DNA from: an uncultured Collinsella sp.
Lineage (GTDB): Bacteria; Actinomycetota; Coriobacteriia; Coriobacteriales; Coriobacteriaceae
DNA: 12,062 nucleotides
Direction of reading: 5' to 3'
Assembly: GCA_902465115.1 (NCBI GenBank)
Contig: CABQMC010000030.1
Coordinates: forward strand, 1-12,062
Part shown: in pieces, positions 1-7,851 of the stretch
How the letters are laid out: every line of letters begins with the position of its first letter
Numbering within the stretch: position 1 is the first letter of the stretch
Program-made: the position numbers and the translations under genes
Notes under the pieces: model-generated
Database searches by the model: none
Seen by the model: the letters and a program-made list of their open reading frames with translations, nothing else
Told to the model about the DNA's origin: nothing

Positions 1-133
1 TGTAGCCGTTGCCCTGATAGCCATCGTCATAGCCATCATCGTAGCCGTAGTCGTCGTCCTGGCCATAACCCTGGTCGTAACCCTGCTGGCCGCCCAGGTG
101 CATCTTATTTTTAATCTCGTCAAGGAAGCCCAT
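1..133 (-). CDS. sepF: Cell division protein SepF, N-terminal part (cut by window edge)
   Basis: Only the first 44 codons are inside the window. The protein begins MGFLDEIKNKMHLGG, the short amphipathic membrane-binding start typical of SepF, followed by a low-complexity linker of Tyr, Asp, Gly and Gln in repeating GYD/GYG units. The conserved SepF core, which polymerises and binds the FtsZ C-terminal peptide, lies beyond the edge. SepF anchors FtsZ to the membrane and takes the place of FtsA in actinobacteria, which fits the absence of ftsA beside ftsZ here. An AGAGGA ribosome site 7 bases upstream (141-146) supports the ATG at 133. The gene starts 60 bases after the yggS stop. Identification rests on the N-terminal peptide and the position after yggS. 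Confidence 0.85.
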   Translation of the reverse strand, partial: MGFLDEIKNKMHLGGQQGYDQGYGQDDDYGYDDGYDDGYQGNGY

Positions 134-193
134 GGTTGTGTCCTCTCGCGGTTTAGTGCAGGCGCCCCGATAATCAGTGCGCACTTCAGAGCC

Positions 194-931
194 TTATTTT
201 ACTGCAAACTCCGGGCTAAATACTACCCTGCCCAGGCGAACGAGCGTAGAGCCCTCCTCAAGGGCAGGCTCAAAGTCCTCGCTCATACCGCAGGAAAGCT
301 CAGGCAGGTTCAAATCGGGATGCGCCGCCTCCAGCTCATCCCTCAGCTCACGAAGCCCCGCAAAGGTGCGGCGTGCCACATCCTTATTCCCCCGGGGCGC
401 CATAGTCATAAGCCCCTGTACGCAAATTCCCTCAAGTTCCGCAAGCTCACCCGCGGCGGCGCGAATCTCATCGGGCGAAAAGCCTCCCTTCGACTCCTCA
501 CCACTCACATTGACCTCAATGAGCACACGCTGGGGGCCGGCGAGCTCGCCTGCCTCAATCTTGCGGACAGCACGGCTCGAGATCGCCTGCGCCAGATGCA
601 GCGAACCCACCGAGTGAATCAGCTCGGCTGAGCCCAGCACCGCATTGATCTTATTGGTCTGCAGGTTGCCGATCATATCGAAGCGCACCTCGGGCAGCTC
701 CGGATGCTCCGCCAGACCCGTGAGCTTGCGAACCAGCTCCTGCGGGCGGTTCTCGGCAAAATGGCGATACCCCGCCTGGATGGCGGCAACGGTCTCATCG
801 ACACCAACGGTCTTGGACACGGCAATGAGGCGCGCGGCGTCGTGGGGACGGCCTGCGCGATCGAGCGCCGCATAAAAACGTTCAAGAATCTGCTCGCGGC
901 GAGCGCGCATCAAGTCCAAATAGTTATCCAT
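194..931 (-). CDS. yggS: YggS/PROSC family PLP homeostasis protein
   Basis: This 245-residue protein is a pyridoxal-5'-phosphate-binding, single-domain TIM-barrel protein of the YggS/YlmE/PLPBP family. These proteins carry PLP and keep its cellular level balanced; no enzymatic reaction is established. The PLP lysine is Lys40 in LIAVSKT. Other family blocks are FAENRPQEL (58-66), MIGNLQTNK (86-94, usually IGHLQsNK), IHSVGSL (105-111), EVNVSGEESKGG (139-150), GLMTMAP (173-179) and LSCGMSEDFEPALEEGST (212-229), which ends the phosphate-binding region. The frame stays open for 28 codons upstream, but the ATG at 931 has a GGAGG site 9 bases before it and the family starts there. The gene lies between phoU and sepF. 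yggS next to sepF is the usual dcw-downstream arrangement, so phoU is the unusual neighbour. Confidence 0.93.
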   Translation of the reverse strand: MDNYLDLMRARREQILERFYAALDRAGRPHDAARLIAVSKTVGVDETVAAIQAGYRHFAENRPQELVRKLTGLAEHPELPEVRFDMIGNLQTNKINAVLGSAELIHSVGSLHLAQAISSRAVRKIEAGELAGPQRVLIEVNVSGEESKGGFSPDEIRAAAGELAELEGICVQGLMTMAPRGNKDVARRTFAGLRELRDELEAAHPDLNLPELSCGMSEDFEPALEEGSTLVRLGRVVFSPEFAVK

Positions 932-940
932 TGCTAATCG

Positions 941-945
941 CCTCC
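941..945 (-). promoter_or_regulatory. Ribosome binding site of yggS
   Basis: GGAGG on the minus strand lies 9 bases before the ATG at 931. It decides the start against the in-frame ATG at 1015, which would add 28 residues unlike the family. Confidence 0.75.
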
Positions 946-981
946 GCTGACAGCCAAACAAGTAGTCCCATGCTAACGCAA

Positions 982-1013
982 GAGCGCGGCCCCGCATGTG
1001 CAAGGCCGCGCTC
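982..1013 (-). terminator. GC-rich hairpin between phoU and yggS, possible terminator
   Basis: GAGCGCGGCC (982-991) and GGCCGCGCTC (1004-1013) form a perfect 10-base-pair stem around a 12-base loop. It starts 37 bases after the phoU stop and ends about 50 bases before the yggS start. On the minus strand it is followed by TTGCGTTAGC, which is not a real U tract, so termination may be weak or the stem may protect the 3' end of the phoU transcript. It plausibly closes the pst-phoU unit. Confidence 0.45.
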
Positions 1014-1050
1014 ACTTAGGTATTTACAATCTTTCGACGAACGGGGTTAC

Positions 1051-1908
1051 TTACTCCTCGTCGTCCTCGCCATCGTCCTCGTCCTCAAGATGATCGAGCA
1101 GATAGCGAAGACCCTCGCTGACCTCGTTAACGGGCACCTTGGCAACGTAGCGCGCGTCGACGGCGGGCCTCATGATAACACCCTCGCCCGAAGGCACGCG
1201 CATGCTCTCGAGCTCATCCTCATCAGTGCGGGCGATATCGCCGGCATTCATGCGCTGACCAGTCAACAGGAAGGTCAGACGGCAGGCGGCATCGATGGAA
1301 ATCGAGGCGATGCGATCGAGGTAGCGCGAAACCATGATGGCGCGGCGCAGGTCGTCATAGTTGCTGCCGTCGTCCATAAAGTCGCCCGTATCCATACGGT
1401 TAAAGGTGCGGAAGAACTTCTCGTAGGCGGCGTGCACTGGCTCGTCCTCGACGGCCAAGTTGCAGATGATGGACATATCATTGGTGACGAGCGCGGAAAG
1501 CGAAGAGCCCAGCACCTGGTAGACAGCCTCAGCCTCGGCCTCAACCGTGCCGACAAGCTCCTTGGGCAGCGAGATGTCGGCCTTGATCATATGACGCGTG
1601 GCGCGGCAGATCTGACGGACCTTATCGGTCATGCGCTGCAGGTTAAAGTCGACGTAGATGATCGTCTGAAGCAGGCGGAAGTCGGAGGCGACCGGTGACT
1701 GCGTGGCGATCAGGTTGTAGCACACGGCCTCCAAGTTAGCGCAGCGCGCGTCAATCGAAAGCGTGCGCTTCTTGGTCTTGGTGGCGAGCTTGCGGTCGTC
1801 GGTCACATAGGCCTTAACGGCATCGTGGAGGGCCAGATCGACGGCCTCGTAGATGCTTAGCATCTCGTGGCGGGCCTCGATGAGCTGACGGGAAAACAGT
1901 TTACGCAT
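1051..1908 (-). CDS. phoU: PhoU phosphate-signalling regulator
   Basis: The protein has 285 residues and is all-helical, with the two PhoU repeats. PhoU acts in the cytoplasm with the PstSCAB transporter and the PhoR-type sensor kinase. It restrains both when phosphate is plentiful. The first repeat core is DFRLLQTIIYVDFNLQRMTD (76-95) and the second is DDLRRAIMVSRYLDRIAS (185-202); the family pattern is dlR....l....LeRigD. The acidic metal-binding residues are partly changed: LERIGD reads LQRMTD in repeat 1 and LDRIAS in repeat 2. Most PhoU proteins have about 215-240 residues. This one carries about 65 extra after the second repeat, ending in an Asp/Glu tail (DHLEDEDDGEDDEE). The ATG at 1908 has a GGAG site 8 bases upstream. 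It is the last gene of the pst operon, 92 bases after pstB. No phoR or phoP lies in the window. Confidence 0.92.
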   Translation of the reverse strand: MRKLFSRQLIEARHEMLSIYEAVDLALHDAVKAYVTDDRKLATKTKKRTLSIDARCANLEAVCYNLIATQSPVASDFRLLQTIIYVDFNLQRMTDKVRQICRATRHMIKADISLPKELVGTVEAEAEAVYQVLGSSLSALVTNDMSIICNLAVEDEPVHAAYEKFFRTFNRMDTGDFMDDGSNYDDLRRAIMVSRYLDRIASISIDAACRLTFLLTGQRMNAGDIARTDEDELESMRVPSGEGVIMRPAVDARYVAKVPVNEVSEGLRYLLDHLEDEDDGEDDEE

Positions 1909-2000
1909 GGTTCACTCCAATCAGTTGGGTGCGGTCATGCCGCCCGCACAGTGAATACGCACCGGACCAGGTCCGATCAGCTTGGGACTAGTCGCACCGA
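1909..2000 (-). other. pstB-phoU spacer with two small hairpins
   Basis: This is the longest gap inside the pst operon. It holds two short inverted repeats: CGGAC/GTCCG (1963-1967 with 1971-1975, 3-base loop) and GTGCGG/CCGCAC (1929-1934 with 1944-1949, 9-base loop). Neither is followed by a T run on the minus strand. They could stabilise or process the mRNA and set phoU level apart from pstB. I see no promoter in it. Confidence 0.3.
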
Positions 2001-2804
<804 letters not shown>

Positions 2805-2816
2805 GGGACTCCTTAA

Positions 2817-3722
2817 CTAGCGACGCTTGCGCGACAGGAAGCGCGCAAACAGGTTGAAGGCCAGAATGATCACCATCAGCAAGAGCGCGGTGCCATAGGC
2901 TGCGTTCATGTTGATGCCGTCGTTGGCAAGCAGGTACAGGTGAACCGTCATGGGGCGGCCGGAATCGAGCGGCGAGATAGGTAGATTGATGGCCTGGCCC
3001 ATGGTGTAGAGCACCACCGCGGTCTCGCCAATGGCACGACCGATGGCGAGGACGATGCCCGTGGCAATACGGCCAAAGGCAGAAGGAAGCACGATCTTGG
3101 AGACAACCTGCCACTTGGTGGCGCCCAGGCCGTACGCGCCCCAACGGATATAGCGCGGAACGGCGCGAATGGCCTCTTCGGTGGTGCGCATTACGATGGG
3201 CAGCATCAGAAGCGCCAGCGCCAGAGCGGCAGAGACCATCGAAAGGCCCAGGCCCATGGCCTCGACAAACAAGGCGTAGCCAAACAAGCCCATAACGATG
3301 GAGGGCACCGAGGCCAAAGCGTCAGCAGCGTAGCGAATGAGCTCGACGATCTTGCCCTGCTTGGCGTACTCGGCCAGATAGACGGCTGCCAGCACAGCGA
3401 TCGGCGTGCAGATAAGCATGGCGAGCGCCGTCACATAGACGGTCGAGACGATCGTGGGCCAAATACCGCCCTCGGCGTTGACGCCCTGGGGCCAACCGAA
3501 GATAAAGTCGAGCGAGATGTGTGGCAGGCCGTTGATGACCACGTAGGCGATGATAGCGACCAGCACCAGCGTGGTGATGTATGCCGCGGCACGGAACACG
3601 CCAAGCATGATCTTGTTGGACAGGTCCTTGTTGATGCGGCCCTTCTTGCCGTGGGAAAGGGCACGCTTAATGCGCTCGCGCGACGAGGTCGTATCGACCG
3701 TCGTGTCAACGGAATCGGACAT
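2817..3722 (-). CDS. pstA: PstA, phosphate ABC transporter permease
   Basis: This 301-residue inner-membrane permease forms the phosphate channel with PstC. A charged cytoplasmic N-terminus of about 38 residues is followed by TM1 (about 45-66), then five further hydrophobic segments. The ABC-permease coupling loop (EAA motif) reads YGLGATKWQVVSKIVLPSAFGRIATGIVLAIGRAIGE, about residues 197-233; the GATKW core is shared with PstC and contacts PstB. The end, NLFARFLSRKRR, is basic and cytoplasmic. The ATG at 3722 has GAGGGGG 6 bases before it and lies 3 bases after the pstC stop. Length is normal and no motif is broken. PstA is told from PstC by its second position in the operon and by the RPMTVHLYLLANDG extracytoplasmic loop. 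Confidence 0.95.
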   Translation of the reverse strand: MSDSVDTTVDTTSSRERIKRALSHGKKGRINKDLSNKIMLGVFRAAAYITTLVLVAIIAYVVINGLPHISLDFIFGWPQGVNAEGGIWPTIVSTVYVTALAMLICTPIAVLAAVYLAEYAKQGKIVELIRYAADALASVPSIVMGLFGYALFVEAMGLGLSMVSAALALALLMLPIVMRTTEEAIRAVPRYIRWGAYGLGATKWQVVSKIVLPSAFGRIATGIVLAIGRAIGETAVVLYTMGQAINLPISPLDSGRPMTVHLYLLANDGINMNAAYGTALLLMVIILAFNLFARFLSRKRR

Positions 3723-3725
3723 AGC

Positions 3726-4652
3726 CTACCCCCTCTTCTTCTTGGAAATCAGACGGACGATGCCCACCAGCGTGGCGGAAATGATAAACAGGACCACGCC
3801 CATGCCGAACAGCGCCGAGCGGTGCAGACCCGAGGAATAGCTCATGTCGAGCGCAATCTGGCTCGTGAGCGTCGAGATGGGGCTCGCGATGCTGTCGGGA
3901 ATAACCGGGGCGTTACCCACGACCATGAGCACGGCCATGGTCTCACCGATGGCACGGCCCATACCCAGCACGATGGCATCAACGATACCCAGCTTCGCGG
4001 CAGGTAGCACGACCTTATAGATGGTCTGCCACTTGGTGGCGCCCATGGCATACGATGCCTCGCGAATGCCCATGGGAATGGAATTGAGAGCATCGATGGT
4101 GAGCGTGGTGATGGTAGGGACGATCATGATGGCGAGCACAAACCACGCCGTCAGCGCACCAAAACCAAGGCCGCCGGTCAGTTGTGCGATAAACGGGCGG
4201 ATGATGATCATGCCAAAGAAGCCGTAGATGATGGAGGGTATGCCCGCCAGCAGGTCAACGGCGGGGCTGATGAGCTTGCGCACGCGCTTGCTGGCAATCT
4301 CTACCAGGTAAACGGCCGTACCCACGCCCAGCGGCACGCCCATGGCGAGCGCACCGACGGTCACCAGACCCGAGCCGGCAAGCAGCGACAAGATGCCGTA
4401 GTGGCCCTCGGAAGGCGCCCACGTAAAGCTAAAGAAGTCCGCCAGACCGATGTCAGTAAAGACGGGCAGCGCCGAGTACGTGGTAAAGACAAAAATCAGG
4501 ATGACGGTAACGACCGCCAAGAACGCGCAGGCAAAGAAGATCCACTGCAGCGCCTTCTCCTTGATATAGGTACTGTGCGATACGAGCGCCAGCTCGCGCT
4601 TCTTGGGCGTCTGAACATTCTGCTCAGTCTGGGAGTTTTCCTGTGCTTCCAT
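3726..4652 (-). CDS. pstC: PstC, phosphate ABC transporter permease
   Basis: The protein has 308 residues. It is the partner of PstA in the membrane channel of the phosphate importer. A hydrophilic, Gln/Glu/Lys-rich N-terminus of about 35 residues leads into TM1 (about 36-60), and five more hydrophobic segments follow. The permease coupling loop includes YAMGATKWQTIYKVVLPAA and then GRAIGETMAVLMVVGNAP, the block typical of PstC. The C-terminus is basic (LISKKKRG). I chose the ATG at 4652 because GGGGAG lies 8 bases upstream. The GTG at 4661, still in frame, would sit directly against that site and overlap the pstS end. With this start, pstC begins 2 bases after the pstS stop, so translation is probably coupled. 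Confidence 0.94.
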   Translation of the reverse strand: MEAQENSQTEQNVQTPKKRELALVSHSTYIKEKALQWIFFACAFLAVVTVILIFVFTTYSALPVFTDIGLADFFSFTWAPSEGHYGILSLLAGSGLVTVGALAMGVPLGVGTAVYLVEIASKRVRKLISPAVDLLAGIPSIIYGFFGMIIIRPFIAQLTGGLGFGALTAWFVLAIMIVPTITTLTIDALNSIPMGIREASYAMGATKWQTIYKVVLPAAKLGIVDAIVLGMGRAIGETMAVLMVVGNAPVIPDSIASPISTLTSQIALDMSYSSGLHRSALFGMGVVLFIISATLVGIVRLISKKKRG

Positions 4653-4653
4653 G

Positions 4654-5490
4654 CTACTCACTCCCCTTCTCGTCGTTGGTGACGGGAATAAAGCCCGCCT
4701 CGCGAATCTGCTTGTCCATCTTTTCGGACGTCACATAGTCGATGTAATCCTGCGCCTGCTGCGAAGGCGCACCCTTCACAAAGAAGTAAAGGTCGCGTGA
4801 GATGGGATAGCCGCCGCTCGCGACCGTCTTCTCGGACGCCTCAACATGATTGACCGAGACGGCCTTGACCGAGGTCTTGGCGTTGAGGCTATCGACGAAG
4901 CCCAGCGAAATGTAGCCAATGGCACCGCGCGAACGAGATACCACGTCGCGCACCTGGCCCGTGCCCGAAAGAACGGCCGAGCGGCGATCGAACGGGGTGC
5001 CGTCCATCACGATGGTGCGGAAGGCCTCACGCGTGCCGGACGCCTCATCTCGATTGATGACCTGGATCCTCAGGTCCTCGCCACCGACTTCTTTCCAGTT
5101 GGTGATCTTGCCGGCGTAAATATCGCGGAGCTGCTCGGTCGAGAGGTTATCGACCGGGTTATCGTCGTTCACGATGACCGCGATACCGTCGTGGGCAATG
5201 ACGATGGGAGTCAGGCCCAGATCCTGTTCGTCGGCATTGAGTCCACGGGAGGAGCTGGCGATATCGGCTGTGCCGGCGCTGACGGCCTCGATGCCAGCGG
5301 AAGAACCCAAACCGGAAACGAGCACGTCGATGCCGGTCTCCTCCTTAAAGCCCTCGGCCGCAATCTCGGCGATAGGAAGGCAGGTCGTGGAGCCGGCGAC
5401 GGTAATGGAAGAGGTAGAAGATCCCGAAGAACAGGCGCACAGCGTAAGCGTAAGCACAGCGGCGCTCAGGACCGATACGATCTTTCTCAT
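4654..5490 (-). CDS. pstS: PstS, phosphate-binding lipoprotein
   Basis: The 278-residue extracellular receptor of the Pst importer binds phosphate and hands it to PstC-PstA. It has a lipoprotein signal: MRKIVSVLSAAVLTLTLCAC with a basic start, hydrophobic core and lipobox LCAC, so Cys20 is the likely lipid anchor. A short Ser/Gly linker follows. Phosphate-site blocks of the family are VAGSTTCLPIAE (31-42), the GLGSSAG loop (60-66), TADIASSSRGL (74-84) and RDEASGTRE (147-155). DIYAGKITNW (123-132) is a general PstS signature. The ATG overlaps the pgeF stop by 4 bases (ATGA), and no strong ribosome site precedes it. Translation is therefore probably coupled to pgeF, an unusual arrangement for the first pst gene. 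Confidence 0.95.
   Translation of the reverse strand: MRKIVSVLSAAVLTLTLCACSSGSSTSSITVAGSTTCLPIAEIAAEGFKEETGIDVLVSGLGSSAGIEAVSAGTADIASSSRGLNADEQDLGLTPIVIAHDGIAVIVNDDNPVDNLSTEQLRDIYAGKITNWKEVGGEDLRIQVINRDEASGTREAFRTIVMDGTPFDRRSAVLSGTGQVRDVVSRSRGAIGYISLGFVDSLNAKTSVKAVSVNHVEASEKTVASGGYPISRDLYFFVKGAPSQQAQDYIDYVTSEKMDKQIREAGFIPVTNDEKGSE
4661..4666 (-). promoter_or_regulatory. Ribosome binding site of pstC
   Basis: GGGGAG on the minus strand lies 8 bases before the ATG at 4652. It overlaps the alternative GTG at 4661, which it therefore argues against. Confidence 0.65.
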
Positions 5491-6287
5491 AGCATCACGC
5501 CGATCGCAGCATGGCGCCCACAGGTGCCGTCCTCGTTACGGTAGGAATAAAAGCGGTCGTTCTGACGCACAGTCGAAAGCTGGGTATCCACGATATTATC
5601 CGCGTCGACACCGACATCTACCAGCGCCTCGCGAATGGCAGCGGAAAGATCGAGCATGCGAGAGGCACTCGCATCGATGCAAGAGAACTCGGCGGCAAAG
5701 CGATCCATGAGTTCCTGGGATACCTCATATTCGTCACCCAAGATATGGGGGCCGATATAGGCGGAAACGTTGCTCGCATCGCAGCCGGCAGCATCGCAAA
5801 GCGCCTGGCACGCCTTGGCAGAAATACGTGCAATCGTGCCCTTCCAACCGGAGTGCACCACGGCAAATCCGCCAGGGGCCACCAGCACCACGGGAACGCA
5901 GTCGGCAAAGCAGAGCAGCACGGGCACGTTATGCGCCGTACAGACGATGGCATCGCAGCCCTCGGCAATCTGCTCGCGAACGTCCTCAAGGTCATCGGCG
6001 CCGTTCGAGGTCACCGCAACGATATGATCACCATGGACCTGATTGGGAACGAGCAGGTTGTGCTCGCACTCGGCGGCACCCATAGCTTCGAGCGCACGAC
6101 GACGATTTTCTTGAACAGCAAAGGGGTCATCGCCAACATGCGAGCCCAAGTTGAGTGAGGAGTACGCATCTTCGGAAACGCCACCGGCGCGCTCGGTGAA
6201 GGCAAAGCGAACATCGGATGTCGCGCCCTCCACCAACGTAACTCCATCATGGTCGACACGCGAAACGTTGTCCGCACGTGCTGCCAT
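5487..6287 (-). CDS. pgeF: YfiH/LACC1 family purine nucleoside phosphorylase (PgeF)
   Basis: This 266-residue protein belongs to the former 'multicopper polyphenol oxidase' family. Members are now known as zinc-dependent purine nucleoside phosphorylases with adenosine deaminase activity, and E. coli YfiH/PgeF also has a reported peptidoglycan-editing role. The conserved metal/active-site residues are visible: His85 in NQVHGD, Cys130 in FADCVPVVL and His145 in VVHSGWKG (usually HAGWRG). GPHI (179-182) and the C-terminal NDRFYSYRNEDGTCGR (243-258) also fit. The ATG at 6287 has AGGAGG 7 bases upstream; the in-frame GTG at 6308 would swallow that site. In dcw clusters pgeF normally follows ftsZ, as here, but a terminator separates the two. 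Its stop overlaps the pstS start by 4 bases, so it looks like the first gene of the phosphate operon. Confidence 0.92.
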   Translation of the reverse strand: MAARADNVSRVDHDGVTLVEGATSDVRFAFTERAGGVSEDAYSSLNLGSHVGDDPFAVQENRRRALEAMGAAECEHNLLVPNQVHGDHIVAVTSNGADDLEDVREQIAEGCDAIVCTAHNVPVLLCFADCVPVVLVAPGGFAVVHSGWKGTIARISAKACQALCDAAGCDASNVSAYIGPHILGDEYEVSQELMDRFAAEFSCIDASASRMLDLSAAIREALVDVGVDADNIVDTQLSTVRQNDRFYSYRNEDGTCGRHAAIGVML

Positions 6288-6294
6288 ACTAAAG

Positions 6295-6300
6295 CCTCCT
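6295..6300 (-). promoter_or_regulatory. Ribosome binding site of pgeF
   Basis: AGGAGG on the minus strand, 7 bases before the ATG at 6287, is a near-perfect Shine-Dalgarno site and fixes the start. Confidence 0.85.
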
Positions 6301-6339
6301 AATAACACAAGTACCGCGGCATCGCCGCTACAGCCCGCG

Positions 6340-6368
6340 TTTATACGGCTGTCATACTTCTCTAAAAG
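6340..6368 (-). promoter_or_regulatory. Candidate promoter of the pgeF-pst operon
   Basis: TATAAA (minus strand, 6345-6340) resembles a -10 box. Seventeen bases upstream lies CTTTTA (6368-6363), a poor -35. A poor -35 is what an activator-dependent promoter would show. It sits between the ftsZ terminator and pgeF, where a promoter is needed, about 53 bases before the pgeF start. Confidence 0.35.
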
Positions 6369-6392
6369 GATACCTGCTGCGCTGGAGGCAAT

Positions 6393-6410
6393 CGTAAAGG
6401 GAACGTAAAG
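6393..6410 (-). promoter_or_regulatory. PHO-box-like direct repeat upstream of pgeF-pstS
   Basis: The minus strand reads CTTTACGTTCCCTTTACG: two identical 7-base units (6410-6404 and 6399-6393) parted by 4 bases, giving an 11-base period. That geometry matches the E. coli Pho box (7-4-7). The TTTACG hexamers, 5 bases apart, match the Bacillus PhoP pattern TT(A/C/T)A(C/T)A at five of six positions. The site lies after the ftsZ terminator and upstream of the candidate promoter, in front of an operon that encodes phosphate uptake. Binding by a PhoP-type regulator is inferred. Confidence 0.5.
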
Positions 6411-6442
6411 AGATTGGAGGTTCTAGTTTACAAAGTCGAAAT

Positions 6443-6471
6443 AAAAAGGGCGCGTCCATACGGACACGCCC
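6443..6471 (-). terminator. Rho-independent terminator of ftsZ
   Basis: On the minus strand GGGCGTGTCC (6471-6462), a 4-base loop and GGACGCGCCC (6457-6448) form a 10-pair stem with one G-T pair, followed at once by five T (6447-6443). It begins 26 bases after the ftsZ stop. It ends the murG-to-ftsZ transcript and makes the following pgeF depend on its own promoter. Confidence 0.88.
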
Positions 6472-6497
6472 CTGTGCACAACAATGCAAAGAACGAC

Positions 6498-7652
6498 TTA
6501 GAAGCTACCGCGCTTCAGGAAGTCGGGAAGCTCGAACTGATCGTTGCCGAAGTTAGGAAGCTCGGTGCCACCGACGTTGCGGGTCGGAGCGGCCTGAGCC
6601 GGGCTCGTGGCAGGAGCGGTGCGCTGCGGCTCAGCGGAGGCAGCGGCCTTGCTCTGAGACTGCTGAGCAGCAAAGAGCTCGTCCTGACGGTTGACGTTGG
6701 AGTCGGAGAAGCCCGTAGCGATGACGGTGATACGCACCTGATCGCCCAGGGACTCGTCGACAACGGTACCGAAGATGATGTTGGCCTCGGGGTCGACGGC
6801 GTTGGCGACAACGTCGGCGGCGTCGCTGATCTCCTGGATGCCCAGGTCCTTGGAACCGGCGATGGAGAGCAGCACGCGCGTGGCACCATCGATGGAGCTC
6901 TCGAGCAGCGGGCTGGAGATGGCCTGCTGGGCAGCGTCGACGGCACGGGTATCCCCAGAAGAGGTACCGATACCCATCATGGCGGTACCGGCCTGCTTCA
7001 TGATGGTCTTAACATCGGCGAAGTCCAGGTTGATGATACCGGGGACGGTGATGAGGTCGGTGATGCCCTGGGTGCCCTGGGAAAGGACGCCATCGGCAAT
7101 CGCGAAGGCCTCGAGCATGGTGGTCTTCTTCTCGGCGATGTCGAGCAGCTTATCGTTAGGGATGACGATCATGGTGTCGACGCAATCGGAGAGGGTCTTG
7201 ATGCCCTCCTCGGCGCTCTTCTTGCGCTTGCGGCCCTCGAAGGTGAAGGGCTTGGTCACGACGGCGACGGTCAGCGCACCGACCTCGTTCATCGCGATAT
7301 CGGCAACGATGGGAGCAGCGCCGGTACCGGTGCCACCGCCCTCGCCGCAGGTGATGAACACCATGTCGGCGCCAGCGAGCGCCTCGGCAATGTCGTCGCG
7401 GGACTCATCGGCAGCCTTGCGGCCAACCTCGGGGTTGGCGCCGGCGCCCAGGCCGCGGGTAAGGTCGGTGCCGATGTGCACCTTGATATCGGCATCAGAG
7501 ATCGCGAGTGCCTGAGCATCGGTGTTGATGGCAACAAACTCGACGCCGCGGATGCCCTCTTCGATCATTCGATTGACCGCGTTGGTACCGCCGCCGCCGA
7601 CGCCGACCACCTTAATGACGGCAAGGTAGTTGTTGATCTCTGTCTCGTGCAT
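6498..7652 (-). CDS. ftsZ: Cell division GTPase FtsZ
   Basis: The 384-residue tubulin-like GTPase polymerises into the division ring. The nucleotide-binding start [15 protein letters not shown] (15-29), the tubulin signature [12 protein letters not shown] (103-114) and the catalytic T7 loop NLDFADV (208-214) are all intact. Glu in GEGGG is the actinobacterial form (Met in many other bacteria). Residues from about 318 to 365 form a Gln/Ala/Pro/Thr-rich flexible linker. The C-terminal peptide [11 protein letters not shown] (374-384) is the docking site for SepF, whose gene starts at position 133. The ATG at 7652 has GGAGGA 5 bases upstream and the family begins there; an upstream in-frame ATG at 7682 would add 10 residues. 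ftsQ precedes it by 199 bases with no ftsA between, and a terminator follows. Confidence 0.97.
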   Translation of the reverse strand: MHETEINNYLAVIKVVGVGGGGTNAVNRMIEEGIRGVEFVAINTDAQALAISDADIKVHIGTDLTRGLGAGANPEVGRKAADESRDDIAEALAGADMVFITCGEGGGTGTGAAPIVADIAMNEVGALTVAVVTKPFTFEGRKRKKSAEEGIKTLSDCVDTMIVIPNDKLLDIAEKKTTMLEAFAIADGVLSQGTQGITDLITVPGIINLDFADVKTIMKQAGTAMMGIGTSSGDTRAVDAAQQAISSPLLESSIDGATRVLLSIAGSKDLGIQEISDAADVVANAVDPEANIIFGTVVDESLGDQVRITVIATGFSDSNVNRQDELFAAQQSQSKAAASAEPQRTAPATSPAQAAPTRNVGGTELPNFGNDQFELPDFLKRGSF

Positions 7653-7851
7653 GTCGGTCCTCCGAACAAAGGTTATAGCCATAGCATGGGTCGACCCCTG
7701 CGCACATTAACCTTCAGGTTGAAAGTAAATGCAAAGGTAAACCGTATTATGTTTGCACATTATGAACGTATCAGTCAAATAATTGACCGTGAAAACCAAA
7801 CAAACCAGATAAACGGCGTGGTATGGCCCCTCAACAAAGCATCAACCAGCG
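7653..7851 (-). promoter_or_regulatory. ftsQ-ftsZ intergenic region, probable ftsZ promoter region
   Basis: This 199-base spacer is clearly more AT-rich than its surroundings. It holds an inverted repeat GTCAA-ATAA-TTGAC (7774-7787), which on the minus strand supplies a TTGACT like a -35. It also holds AACCT-TC-AGGTT (7709-7720), two CATAAT copies and two TTTAC units 12 bases apart (7736-7741 and 7724-7729). I could not pair the TTGACT with a well-spaced -10, so the exact promoter is not assigned. The GGAGGA of ftsZ lies at 7658-7663. Confidence 0.4.
7658..7663 (-). promoter_or_regulatory. Ribosome binding site of ftsZ
   Basis: GGAGGA on the minus strand lies 5 bases before the ATG at 7652 and decides this start over the ATG at 7682, which lies upstream of the site. 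Confidence 0.8.

Noticed and set aside
1..100. Short tandem DNA repeats that might be a CRISPR or satellite
   Set aside because: They are the codons of the Tyr/Asp linker of SepF, in frame and without spacers.
932..1015. N-terminal extension of YggS from the ATG at 1015
   Set aside because: The extension reads through the hairpin and the GGAGG site and resembles nothing in the family.
7724..7741. TTTACC and TTTACT upstream of ftsZ as a second PHO box
   Set aside because: The period is 12 rather than 11 bases, the units differ, and ftsZ has no clear phosphate link.
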